From the NCBI RefSeq assembly GCF_963966145.1, contig NC_091053.1:7688001-7752000 (forward strand): a stretch of DNA of 64,000 nucleotides, given 5' to 3'. The notes under the pieces are model-generated. The model saw only the letters and a list, made by a program, of their open reading frames with translations, was not told the DNA's origin and did not search any database. Positions within the stretch are counted from its first letter, which is position 1; every line of letters starts with the position of its first letter. Positions 1 to 11,303 of this stretch are shown in pieces. Source of the stretch: Tenebrio molitor. Lineage: Eukaryota; Arthropoda; Insecta; Coleoptera; Tenebrionidae. The position numbers and the translations under genes were made by a program.

Positions 1-18
1 ATTAATAGTTATTTTTAT

Positions 19-294
19 ATAATTGATTCAAAAAATTGAAATTCACGCATAGTTATCCGTGCATGAAGTGGGTCATTTTTTTACGTGTATTTTTTTTTGC
101 ATTGTTAGTAAGATCGAAACCATAGAAACCATACAAAACAGTGTGTGAAATGCGATTTCACGCACACGACTATTTCTGTGTTTCACTTCACGCACTGTTT
201 TTTATTAGTTACCTAGCAACATGGTCACTGCATTGAAACTTCAGAGTTCCTTCAAAAATTTGAATTTTTAATTTCAATTTTTTGAATCAATTAT
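19..294. mobile_element. Foldback MITE, about 276 bp
   Basis: The first 25 bases (19-43, ataattgattcaaaaaattg...) return as an inverted copy at 270-294. The interior is itself partly symmetrical, with several copies of a cacgca-type motif. There is no coding potential. This is a small non-autonomous foldback element; its family is not recognised. Confidence 0.6.
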
Positions 295-318
295 AGAAAA
301 AATATTGTTTATATTTCG

Positions 319-419
319 TGCGCGAAGATGTTTTTGTGCATTCAAAGGCTTATACTGCCTCGACCTTCGTCTCGGCGTAAAAGACCTTTTCATGCACAAA
401 AAACACTCTCTTCGCGCAC
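319..419. repeat. Long hairpin with CG-rich apex
   Basis: The arm gtgcgcgaagatgtttttgtgc at its start is complementary, with a few mismatches, to the end near 400-419. The apex reads ctcgaccttcgtctcgg. It belongs to the set of hairpins with related apices described in the findings. Confidence 0.6.
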
Positions 420-438
420 TTAATATAATGTAATGAAG

Positions 439-514
439 GCGTTTGTGGCCCGCGGCGTGACATTAGGGCTCGAGACGTCAGTCGAGAGCCATAACACGCT
501 AGGGTCACAAACGC
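439..514. repeat. Hairpin, imperfect, CG-rich apex
   Basis: gcgtttgtg near the start pairs with cacaaacgc at the end. The stem continues through gcgtg/cacgc and ggctcga/tcgagagcc. The apex is gacgtcag. It lies directly before the outer end of the 529-2687 element. Confidence 0.55.
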
Positions 515-1395
515 TAATTATGCCCGTGGTACACTCGACCGATTTAGAAAAGCCCAGGCCCTCCGGCCAGGCATGCATTATTTGTTTGTCCAGTAGTATT
601 TAGCCTAAAGAGACCAGAGCAGCAGGTAGTACCGTAGTGTACCCAGTCTTATTTGCATAAATACCGTGGATGAAGACCAAAAATATTCACTTCCCTCGGC
701 AGCGAAACTACCAGCTTCAGCACATAACATTTCATTTTTGCTCGTAATAACATTTTTAAAAAATTTAATTGATTTGATTGGGAAGATTAGGTACATATTA
801 TTGTTCATATTTTTAGCAGTTTTTAACTGAAAATCGTTTGAAAAATGTAAATTTAAATTGTTAGAAATATCTCCCTGTCTATTAATACCCAATATGATTA
901 TAAAAAAAAAAAAATAGTTACACTGAGTGTCAAAATTTTTTAAATTTAACTGAGCCTGCGCCTTGACGAGCGAGAGTTTATTTCAAATTCAAAAAAGATT
1001 TCTGATGATTTTTCGTTCAAATGAATTCGCGGAAGAAAGGTCCGAGAAGTGAAGTGAACATAATCTTAACTACGATTTGGTGTCAAATTGTTATATAGCT
1101 CTATATGCGCACATTTTAGGGTGGTACAGAGTGGTTTTTTACTTAATTTTGAAATTGACAATTGTTTATTAAAAAAATTTCACTATAGTGCTTAATTTCC
1201 TTTAAATCACATATTAAAACGATTGAACATAAGAGAGAACTCTAAACGTCAACATGTTTACACAACCTCTAATTTGCACTGCGGCTGCGATCTAATTTAA
1301 AGATCATAGCCTAATTATTATTAATTTAAATGATCTCTCGGTATTTGAAATGAACATTAAACATTAAAGATGCCTAATTTGGTAAAAAAAAATAT

Positions 1396-1949
1396 ATATT
1401 CAGGTGTATCTGAAATACGTGTGTTAATTTTAATCAGTGGAAGAACTCGCCAATTCATGAAACTTTTCTTTATAACATTTTTATGAAAAAGCATTACAAA
1501 TTGATTTAAAATTTGGAATAAATTAGCCATCAAAGTGTATATCCGCCTATGGGTAAGGGCGAAAATTTTCTGTTGTGATAGAAACGAAGTCTTATTAAAA
1601 AATTACATTGTTATAGAAAAAACTAAATACGGTGCGATCAATTAAAAAATAAATCGAGTCGGCGTGTTACCTACCTATGGCAACCCATGCTATAGCATAG
1701 GCTCTAAAGCAAACTCGATTTATTTTTTAAATGATCGCTCGGTACATGATTAAAATTTAAATTCTCATGGTTACAAAAAGTAGAAACTAGTTAATCACAC
1801 AAAACAACTCCTTTGGTAAAAATTGAGGGGTAAAAAATCTTGGAATACTTTTGCGAATTTTGCAAAATGTTGTAAAGAAAAGTTTTATAAATTGGCGAGT
1901 TCTTTCACTGGTTAAAATTAACACACGTATTTCAGATACAGCCTGTATA
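1396..1949. mobile_element. Mariner-like MITE with about 75-bp TIRs
   Basis: The left end (ttcaggtgtatctgaaatac) and right end (gtatttcagatacagcctgt) are inverted copies. The similarity continues inward through an aactcgccaattcat-like block. The TIR layout (gtgtctgaaa..., then ttaattttaa and an aactcg block) resembles the 12914-14039 element, so the two are probably related. It lies inside 529-2687 and carries another MITE at 1628-1744. Confidence 0.65.
1628..1744. mobile_element. TA-flanked 113-bp MITE family, copy 1
   Basis: Ends are cggtgcgatcaattaaaaaa and the inverted counterpart ttttttaaatgatcgctcgg, flanked by TA on both sides. Four more copies occur at 19645, 23747, 30206 and 42087. 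The central part has a second small palindrome around ccatgctatagcatagg. No coding capacity; a Tc1/mariner-type non-autonomous element is the likely class given the TA target. Confidence 0.85.
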
Positions 1950-2224
1950 CTTAATTCGTAATAGTCAACTGTCAACATTCTCTTTGTGTTGGATAGTTTT
2001 TGACAAAAAACCCACAATTTACTGTTAGTCTAATTGTTCAATGAAGACTAATTGTTTTATTACAAAGAACGTCGTTAATAAAAAAATCTGCAAATATTTC
2101 TAGCAAATTAAATTCTTGAATGATTAAATGGTTAAAAACTGTTAAAAATATGAATAATAATCTTTTCAATCAAATCAATTAAATTTAAAAAAAAAAACTT
2201 GAAAACAATAACATTTTTAGTATG

Positions 2225-2460
2225 TACAGCGTGATCAACAATGACTGAGTCTGTTGGCAATGAAACAATTGAAAAGTACTGGTGTTTTTTGTCTCGTAAT
2301 TGGCACTGACCGGATTTTTTAACTTGAGATGACATTAAAAACATTTTTGATTATGCCGGTTATGTTTATACTATTACAAAAATGAACCTTCGATGGTAAA
2401 TTTCAAATTCACTAAATTTCATTGTTACCAACAGATTCAATAATTCTTGATCACACCGTA
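2225..2460. mobile_element. 236-bp MITE related to the 63.8-kb transposon
   Basis: The TA-flanked left end cagcgtgatcaacaatgact and the right end are inverted copies of each other. The same terminal sequence (agtgatcaacaaggactga in reverse complement) lies upstream of the transposase fragment at 63353-63724. This makes it a plausible non-autonomous partner of that family. Confidence 0.65.
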
Positions 2461-3033
2461 TTTTTATTAGTAGTGTATTACGAGCAAAAATGAAATTTTA
2501 TGTGCTGAGGCCGCTAGTTTCGGTGCCGAACGAAGTGAATATTTTTGGTCCTCATTTGCAAATAAGACTGGTAAGACGGGGCGACACTACCTGCTCCTTT
2601 GGTCTCCTTAGGCTAAATACAACTAGACAAACAAATAATGCATGCCTGGCCGGAGGGCCTGGGCTTTTCTAAATCGGTCGAGTGTACATACAAAATTTTA
2701 TGTCCGGTCGAAATTTTGAATTTTATAATAATTTAGGTAGATTCAATTTTAAAATAACGACACAAAAATCAGGAAGGTGGAATAAGCCAGTTATTGTTAT
2801 TACTGTAGTAATGGCATAAACAACGGCGGCAAAAACTTTTATTTTTCACTTTCGTATAATTGCTCCTAGGATACGAAATACGTGAACATGTCCATAACAA
2901 CCGGGGAATAATACAGGGCGTAATAAGAATAAGCGGGCGTAATGAATTCATAACGCCCTCATCAATTCATAATTGCAATGATGCCAATTTTTTTTTTTTT
3001 TGTAGAACACGTGTAGTGAAAAATAAAATCTTG

Positions 3034-3158
3034 TATGCACCACGGCGTCACCGAATGATTACGCCCATCGAACGATATCCATCTCTCGGGCTGAAGCCCT
3101 CGAGCTGGATCCATCGTTCTCCGGGCATAATCATCGTTGTAACGCCCTTGGTGCATAA
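3034..3158. repeat. Long hairpin, stem about 55 bp
   Basis: tatgcaccacggcgt near the start pairs with the end, and cgaatgattacgcccatcgaacg pairs imperfectly with cgttctccgggcataatcatcg. The apex is ctcgggctgaagccctcgag. Gcgt/acgccc motifs recur from about 2914 to 3200, so this may be part of a larger degenerate foldback cluster. Confidence 0.55.
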
Positions 3159-3252
3159 ATAGCTATTACAGCCCTGGGCTATAATATACTGAATTACGCC
3201 CTAAAAACTACTCCATAAGTAGGCAAAAATCGCCCGATCGGATATAATAGTA

Positions 3253-3326
3253 GTTTTATGTGCTGCGGCTGGTAGATTGGCTGCCGAACGCAGTGAGGCA
3301 GACAAACCAGCCAAAGCACATAAAAC
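3253..3326. repeat. Hairpin, stem about 30 bp, apex gaacgcagtgag
   Basis: ttttatgtgctgcggctgg pairs with ccagccaaagcacataaaa. The loop region is ccgaacgcagtgagg. The stem sequence matches part of the TIR of the 529-2687 element (tttatgtgctg, gccgaacgaagtgaa), so it is probably a derivative of that family. Confidence 0.6.
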
Positions 3327-3329
3327 CAT

Positions 3330-6300
3330 TTTTGCTCCGAATAACATATACTATTTTTTCTTCAAACCTTCATAACAAATTATTTAAGACATGTTAAGAA
3401 ACCAGGTAGGAATTTCAAATGATTTAGCTAGTTTACTTTACTGCCGCTCATCAGCGGAGATAATAACTTCACGGATAATAACTTTATCTGCCGCTCGTCA
3501 GCTCGTTAGATGCCATGACAATGAAGTGACACTTTAGCATTATCAATGCAGCAGGATAATGTCATAATTTACGGACGTTTGAGGAAAAACTTCATTTTTG
3601 CTCCTCATAACATAATATACTGTTAATGCCTTCTCATTATTGTTTTGGCTTTGATGGCTGTTTATTTATTTTTTTAACTTTAATATTCTATTTTTGTCAC
3701 ATTATTAACAATTTATGGAACGTACTATTCTGTAAGTACTTTTTATGAGGCATTAAAACTGACTTAATGCGTTTTTTTAATTTTTATTTTTTGCTTTTTA
3801 TTTACTCTACCTTTTATATTCAACTTTTACTACATTGCCAACAATGATTATCATACCGTTCTTTAATTCAACAGACGTTGGCCATCATCTTGACTAATCT
3901 ATGTTAACAGCCGCTCAGAAGAGTTCTATCGTTGTCATGGAAAACCAAGTCCTTCAGCCATGAAATTCTTCTCCTTCTGACGATTCACTTTCCTTTCACT
4001 TTTCCCTACAATATGCACAGCAAGAGATTGTATCTGTTTTTGTTTCGCATGATGTTGTCTAGGTATTGAAGTTTTCTTGTTTTGATTGTATTGATGGTTA
4101 TTTTTTCTTTTGACGTTCTCCTAATGATCTCAGTATTAGTTACATGCTCTGTTCATGATACTCTTGGAATACTCAAATCACATCTCAAATTCTTTAATCT
4201 TTTTCATCGTTGCTTCCGTTAGTCTCCATGACTCGACTCGGCGAACCTTGTCTTTATCTTTTATTTTTGGTCCCAGCTGACGAGGCAGTTGGAAGAGTGT
4301 CTTTTACCTCACAATTTCAGCGGTTTGTCAGGCCGCGAACCTTGACTCAGAAAAATTTCATTCTTTCCTACTTTCTTCTCTCTTCACGTTCTAGAGTTTA
4401 TCGGAGTTCGGTAAGTTATCAGAACGTACCTTTCCCTTTTCCCTTTTCCCTTTGGACTCCAACCCGATAAATTCCCTTCGCTTTCTTGACCCTTGACTTT
4501 TTTTTTCTCCGTCGACTACTCAGTTCCGCTTCCGCGCGTCGAAAATTCTAGAAAGCACACACGTGTCGTTTCTTGATTCTCCTTCCGTCGATAGCCGCTA
4601 AGGTCTATTTTCCTTCGCCAAGACTGGGTAGACTTTTTTGGGGTATGTGATAAATACTCGGTTCGACGCCGTTCTTCCTCTTTCTCGTGCAAGTATCGTG
4701 ACTGGGTGCACTTCGTCACCAGTGTCGCCGTTTACGGGATATAGACGAAGTCTCTCGTACCCTAGCAAGGAGTGGTTCTCCGTTTTATTGCCTTGAGAGT
4801 ACCTTGGGAACTCCAACTCGTGCGGCAATTCCGAATCTCTGGGAGTCATGGCCTTGTACGCCCAAAAAAAAAGACCTCACGCCGACTGAGTAAGTCACAG
4901 TTTTTCTACCGTATTTTATTCTAATTTGCGTTTTCATCTTTCCATGAAAGGGTCTTTTGGTTTTTCTATAAGGATCTTGCTTTGAGGGTCTTGTCTTTTC
5001 CCTTCAGTCTTTATTTTTCTGAAGAGAATTAAACCTCACGGCTTGGTGTAATGTGTGATAAAGTGGCCAAGCAGAGTATTTTTAGTGCGCAAGAAAAAAG
5101 TGCCTTAAGGCTGTATGACACGATACTAAATTTTGTAGAAAATTTGTTAGAAAATGAGAGAGGACCAATGACCGATCAGGATCTGACAAAGACAGACTAT
5201 GATCCTGATCGTTCATTAGTCCTGATCGAGGGTCTCTCTCATTTTCTAACAAATTTTCTACAAAATTTAGCATCGTGTCAAACAAGCTTTAGTCATGAGA
5301 AATAACTAAAAAGACATCAAGGTGACCCTTAGATCTTAAGTTTTAGTATACTCGTACGGACCAGAAAAAGCTAGTTTTGGTCTCTTGACTAGATGGCAAG
5401 GGCATAATAAATTTAAACAAATATACATATATTGAGAACACTTGTAGCAGGTCAAAATGCCACTATTCGTTTTGGCCGGGGTAGGAGGCCAAGAGGTCCT
5501 ACTTATGCTCGCGGGACTATTAGATCGCTGTTCGAAAATCAGGAACTAGCAAGACAACGCACGGCATTTGACGTCGCGACGCGCCCATCCTGCCGTAACC
5601 TTTTTCGGGACGCTCATTTCAAGATCGTTCAGTTTTGTTTGTGTCGTCAATCAGGACAATCTTTAGTTTATCGGTTCAGGGTTCATTTTTTGTTTATCGG
5701 ATCACTTTCAGTTTTCTTTCGGTTTCGCTTTCAGTTTCGTTTTCGGTTTTCGTTTGTTTCTTTCGCGGTTTCATTTTTGAGAGTTCATTTTGTAGAGTCC
5801 TTGTGCCAGCCAGTTTTGGGGCGGCTGGAATAACACATGTTAGCCCCTAAATTTTAGGCTGAGGTGGCCTCACGCCTCTAGGCTGTCTAGCTGCGGCCTA
5901 TCTGTTTATCGTTCTCTTTTTTCTTCTTTCTCCTTTCCTTTTCCTTCAATTCCTCTCTTCTTCTTCTCAGCTCGGGTAACCGTACGGCAAAGTTAGTTCC
6001 GATTCCCTTTTGTTCCCGTGACTTGCCGGAAAGTTATCTTCTTCTCTTCTTCTCCCCAACCTTCTTCCTTCATCCCTGTTGTGTTCAACCTTTTGAGATC
6101 CTGCGGGAAATAGCCGTTACCATCTTTCGTGAATTACGCGCGGACTCACCGACACATTACCGCTTCAACATCTGAATTTTCCGATCGGTGATTTCCAGTG
6201 TAAACAAACCGGCGCCATGATCGACCATCTGTCATTAAGCGCGCAAGTGTAGAACCGCCGGAAGTTGTCATCAAGATGCGCTGTTCGGACAATTACCGGG

Positions 6301-7224
6301 ACGCCTTATCGCGCAACGGAATAAGGACCAGATCTATCGTGTGCTCTCCTAGATTCGGGGGTAACAAAAAAAACCCATCGCGAGCGGAAATTAGAGGACT
6401 CGGTCGGCGACCGCCGAGCGGGCCGCTGTGCCGCAAGTCGCGAGCTGCGAATCACGTGCGTGGCGTTCGGGATCCGCAATCATCCGGCGTGGCCGTTCGC
6501 CACATCATTCGTTTGGGTCATCGCCAGACCAACTATCGTTGCGTAAGGAACATCGTTTCGTTTCCGGTCAAGCATTAAAGAAACAGTCAAGGTCACACCG
6601 TGACGCTTCCGTCAAGGAACAGTATCGCAAGTCAATAGGACGCTCTCCGAGGACGCCCTACCAGCCGGCACACTTTTATTGCGCATACTTTCAAGTTTTT
6701 GAGCGCCTCGAATTTCCCGCTTCTCAGTTAAACAATTTCTGCATTTCTTGTAAATCTTTTTGTATTTTGAAAATCAGTAAGAATTTTTGTCAACGTTTTT
6801 TTTTCAATCAATTTCAATTTTGGAGCTTAACCGACTTCGCCCCTTCCTGTAGGAATCAATTTTTATTTACAGTCAAGGTGAGATCCAAGCCTTGACCTTG
6901 GGTTCATTTCATTCTCATTTACAGGAGGAAGTTGAAGGTTCTGGAGGGTTTCCTTTCAATAATTTTAAAACCATTCATTACTCGTCTTAGAACATCTTGT
7001 TAATTTAAGTCAATTTCGGTCATTTGTAAAAGAAAAGCTTTTCTGGTTAAGACCACATAATTTTTAAGATCATCTAAAAGTACTGGTTCCGCATATTTCT
7101 TCATTTGGTTACATGCGAACCGTTTTCACACTCGTGTGAACCAGTGCTAAAGCTGCACCACGAATTTGTGTGAATAATTTGCGAAGAACCGAATAAACCA
7201 ACTTCAATTTTATCTATATGAGTG
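3330..7224. other. No recognised gene; pyrimidine-rich from about 4200
   Basis: From 3330 to about 4000 the sequence is AT-rich with no clear features. From about 4200 to 6950 it becomes richer in C and T, with long ctttctcctttcc-like tracts. It contains open frames of 133 aa (5432-5833, plus strand) and 155 aa (6428-6895, plus strand) that show no recognisable domain and low-complexity composition. The composition is unlike the surroundings and could be a retroelement LTR or untranslated leader, but I found no TG...CA ends, primer-binding site or gag/pol similarity. Confidence 0.4.
5116..5280. repeat. 165-nt hairpin with about 50-bp near-perfect outer stem
   Basis: tgacacgatactaaattttg at the start is matched by the reverse complement at the end (caaaatttagcatcgtgtca), and pairing continues through aaaatgagag/ctctcatttt. 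The inner part again pairs (gatcaggatc / gatcctgatc). It lies about 75 bases after an ATG at 5051 in a short open frame. No protein or RNA family is recognised. Confidence 0.7.
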
Positions 7225-7411
7225 ATCTAAAAAAGCAAAAATGGAAGGATGACTAGAATAAAAATTATTTTTTAAATGTGCAGATGATAATTACCACCCC
7301 TGCAATGCAGTCTAATCCCCAACCCTTCGCTACCTGCATCCTAGATTAGGATATTTTGGGTACCGGGAGGAACTCGTCTCCGCCGCCTCTCTCGTAGTGT
7401 AAATAACTATT

Positions 7412-8631
7412 CTAGCGCGCCGGAATAATATGTAGTACTATTGGGAGCATGGAATTTCCGGCAGCAATTTATATGTCATTTAAAAAAACCCAGTGTAGTC
7501 TAAGCTTTATTATCATAATATTTTTTTTGACTTAACTTCAAAATAAACTGTCACAATTGTGCACAATTATTTTTCATTTTAGTTATTGATTTTTGATTTC
7601 CAAAGTTTAATAAAAGACTGTTCAGTTTTCAGAAAATCAAAAAATCACAAAGGACTTGCAACTTTTCAGGATTGATGCATGCAATTTGTCAGAATGAGTT
7701 GTGACAATAGTAGATATTAAAATGAGGTTATTCATACGTCTAGCACCTAAAGCCTATTTCACATCTTATATCAGTCAAATTTTAAGTCTGGCCGAAATTC
7801 CGTGCCCCCAATAGCACGTCGAGCGGTCCCCAGAATAGCGTCCCTTTCGGCTCAACCAGCACCTGACCATCTCCATTTTTGACTTTTGTCACTTTCATTT
7901 AAAAAATAAATAGCGAGATCTCCTCGAGGCTATGATTAATTAGCTTTTGGAAGCAGAACATCTAAACATTTATTCATTAAAAAAAAACAGAACCTAAAAA
8001 CGTTAACGCACAAGTAACTCAACAAATTAACGGAAATTGTCAAAGGAATTGTTCAAAGTGTTTTCCTTCGACTGCAGCTGGACAATGTACCAAGCGATCT
8101 TGAAAATTTCTTCGCGTGTTTTATAAATGTCGCACTGTAATGGAATTACAAGCTTCAGTTATTCTTGCCCTTAATTCCTCCACAGTTTCTGGTTGACCTC
8201 TTATGCGTTTTTTTACTGTTGTCATAGGGAATTACATAATTGCATGGTAAAAATGATACCCTCTATTAACTTATGATCGACTGCAGATTTCGTGCTAATT
8301 TTTATTTTTGTAATAGATCATTAATAAGACTACGTAATGCATATTGTTTGAACAACGACAAGCAGTTTAATTTTACTAATTTTACTCTTCAATGTTGAAA
8401 TTAATGAACGTAAATAATTTGACAAAAAACGTGGTATGCGATATGGGAACAAAAATTAGGTTTTATATTTTAATTTATTATTTATTTTAATCATAGCCTC
8501 GAGGAGATCTCGCTATTTATTTTTAAAATAAAAGTGACAAAAGTCAAAAGTGGAGATGGTCAGGTGCTGGTTGAGCCGACAGGGACGCTATTCTGGCGAC
8601 CGCTCGACGTACTATAATTCCGGCGCGCTAG
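7412..8631. mobile_element. TIR element with transposase C-terminal remnant (left copy)
   Basis: The ends are ctagcgcgccgga and its inverted copy tccggcgcgctag. An internal long inverted repeat (about 7783-7944 against 8490-8620) carries ggagatggtcaggtgctggt. On the minus strand, about 8207-8040, a frame reads RGQPETVEELRARITEAC and ends FEQFL plus stop. This is the C-terminal tail typical of insect mariner/IS630-type transposases. The catalytic region is gone. The mirror copy is at 51081-52289. Confidence 0.7.
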
Positions 8632-8649
8632 AAAATATTTTTTTCACTA

Positions 8650-8820
8650 CTTTTTCGACAGTTTAGGATATTGAATTGTAATCTATGCGATAGTTTAAAA
8701 AATCTTCCAACTTTGTTCCAAAAATGGTTTAAATATTTTCATCAGAACAAAAGTTAACAGGGGTTATAAGTTTTACCGTGCAATTCCCTATGGCAACAGT
8801 TAAAAAAACGTATTTCTCGA
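8650..8820. repeat. Dispersed repeat (left-arm copy)
   Basis: A block containing ccaaaaatggtttaaatatt and gcaattccctatggcaacag recurs at about 50925-51065 (mirror) and, as an independent more divergent copy outside the arms, at 60265-60415. The following region to about 9110 also has a divergent relative at 62124-62290, so the outside copies represent an older member of the same repeat. Confidence 0.65.
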
Positions 8821-9215
8821 TTCCTGTTGTACCGCATTTTTAAGTTGTAAAAATTTAATTTTTACTAAAAATTTTAACTTGACAACTATCTTTATATTAC
8901 AGTTTCAATATAAAATATTCCCTTTGGAATGAAAATCGTGAAAAACTGATTTTTTCCATAAATAGCAAAATTATTGTTTTAACAATAGAAATATTTATAT
9001 TCCTCCTCCAAAATGTTTCTGATTTCAAATAATATATCAAAATAAATATTCAAAAAAAAAAAAATCAGCAAAATCGGACCTGTTCTTGAGGATTAAGAAG
9101 TAAAAACCTTCATTGACTCGACTATGTGGGAATTTATCAAAAAATCTTGAGAGTGAAAAGTCTATTAAGTTTTTTTAGCCTTATGTATTAGATACTTCAA
9201 CTTTTCAAATAACAT

Positions 9216-11303
9216 TGTGATGAACCAAGTGGGTAATTCAAATTTCCCACCAAGCGTCCATCTCATTTTTTTTTCCAACATACACACTGAAAAAATAAAA
9301 CCCGCGAAATTCAAAAAAATGGCCAAGAGCGCGTGATCGTACCTCGTTAATTTCTCTACGTTGTGTTTTTTTTTTTATACAAATTAAACCTTACCAGATT
9401 CGTTCCAACAGGGTTTGTAAACCACACAGAAGAGTGCAAATAAAACAACACAATAATTAAAACCAGCTATTTATTCAAAGTTATGATTTTCGTTAACGCC
9501 GGGATTTATGAATAATAAAACGTCTCGGGAGAGGGCACTCAAGTCTCCTCAAATGTGAGAAGACTACTCATTTAGAACTCTAGGAAAATGGTGAGCTCTG
9601 GCCATCCTCCTAGACCCCCGAATGAGGCTCCGCTAAAAACCTCTCCTAAAAATACGAACAGGTCCGAAGTGACAACGTAGGCGGGACAGTTAGTGAAAAT
9701 TGAGCAAAACTGATTTCATAAACAACACAATTCAAATTCAAAAGAAAACAGGAGGGTCATGTACATTACAAACAAAACAGTTACTTCGGACCGTTCGAGC
9801 GGGAGCGAGCACTAGACGAGAACCTTAGCATGTTTTCTCCTTTTCAAGTTAATTTACAATGTGCGGCAGATACGCTATAGAAGGAGCGAGTGGCCTTGGG
9901 TGGTCCGGTGGGTTGTGGCACCTATCCTTACGACTTTAACATTTCCCGCCTACCCGTGATTTATTGCTAAGGGAAAGGTCCTAACTGCTTTACGTAAGTC
10001 AACAAATTGAGGTACTCTAGGTTCATCGGTTGAAGTGAACATTACTTTTCCACAGCAAAAGAAAACACAACGCGCTTGTCAGGCTACACAGACTCAGGGA
10101 AAATAGACCTGATCACATTTCCGGAAGTGTGCCATGGAGCTCGAGTAAAACCCAGCATTCAACAAGTCCTGCCAAGCGTTAGGTTTTTGGGTCTCCCTTG
10201 GGGTGCAAATTTTATGAGGGCCGCGAGGTCGTGTTCAACGTTGGGAGGTTAGAGGAAAAACAAAACCCTACAAACAGAGAGAGACCCTCGCGGTAAGGTC
10301 TAGAATTTACAGCTACAACAACCTGGAAAAAAGCAAACAAAAAAAGAAACGCGACAAATATTTGTTGACAGAGCTATCTAAGAACACTTTCAATTTGGGA
10401 TGGAAAGGTGGTAACAACCATTAACGCATACATAAAAATAACAAAAACATAGCCCGGTCGACCCTAGCATATTAGAGCCGGTTCATCGCCAAAGGGGGGC
10501 GCCCTGAATAATATGGAGGGCGCCCCGGGACTAAATGTAGTAGATCCCTAACTAAGGAACTACCCACGGAGACACCTGAAATATAAACATTTGGTTGCTA
10601 CCGGGATGGAAAGTGGAAACTTTGCAATTTTGATTAAAGTGTTGAACAATAACTAGATGCTTGTCACGCCAAAAGCGTCACTCGGAATAATTAGAAGGGG
10701 ATCAAAAATGAGGGAGTGCGCTTATAAAAAGTAAAAGCCATAGACCCACGCTAAAACTTGGCGCCCTTTTCTTTTAGGAAAGTTAGTGAATTGTAAAACC
10801 AGATTTGACAACAAAAAAACGTGATCCGTGCAATTTTATAAAATTTACAAACCTAGAACCAGGCGGCCTTACTCTCCTTCACAAGCTTACAAATGTTAAA
10901 AGCGTGATACATGGGGATGGTCGAGATAATTGCGGATTTTATACAATATGGTGGGAACATCAACAACCCACGTGCGACCATCATGATAATTAAAATACAC
11001 TTCGCGCGAAACAGACATAATTTTAGTCCCGCAAACATACCTAGTTCAAAACAGAAGCTGGACAACAACATTTAGCACAGTTCAATAAAAACAACTAAAA
11101 TCGCACAATTAGCACACAGAAAAAATACACGGTACTTCTGTACTACTCTGCGGTCAAGAAAAAGTGCCCTCCAAAAAAAACATGGCCGTTCATCCCCTGT
11201 CGACTTTCACCCACGCCCCCAAGCGGTCGCCGACGGTACCGAACGCCGGTAATTCTATAGCTTTCATTGGCGGTTAGTTTTGAATTCAAAAGCGGTTATC
11301 TCA
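9216..11303. mobile_element. 2.09-kb solo-LTR-like insertion, left arm only
   Basis: The right arm is uninterrupted at this point. The left arm has ACAT, then an insert starting TGTGATGAACC and ending GGTTATCTCA, then ACAT again. Terminal TG...CA and a 4-bp target duplication are the signature of an LTR. With no internal coding domain, a solo LTR left by recombination is the simplest reading. A TATA-like cttataaaaag lies near 10719. It is GC-richer than its flanks and splits the BEL/Pao remnant, so it arrived after the arms separated. Confidence 0.6.

Larger units (their letters stand above)
529..2687. mobile_element. Foldback element with about 220-bp terminal inverted repeats
   Basis: Both ends begin gtacactcgaccgatttag and stay complementary for about 220 bases (529-750 against 2475-2687), with some mismatches and small indels. 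The inner ends meet the motif ttgctcgtaata, which also follows the hairpin at 3253. No transposase is recognisable inside. The interior carries at least three further TA-flanked elements (1396-1949, 1628-1744, 2225-2460), so it has been an insertion target. Confidence 0.7.
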
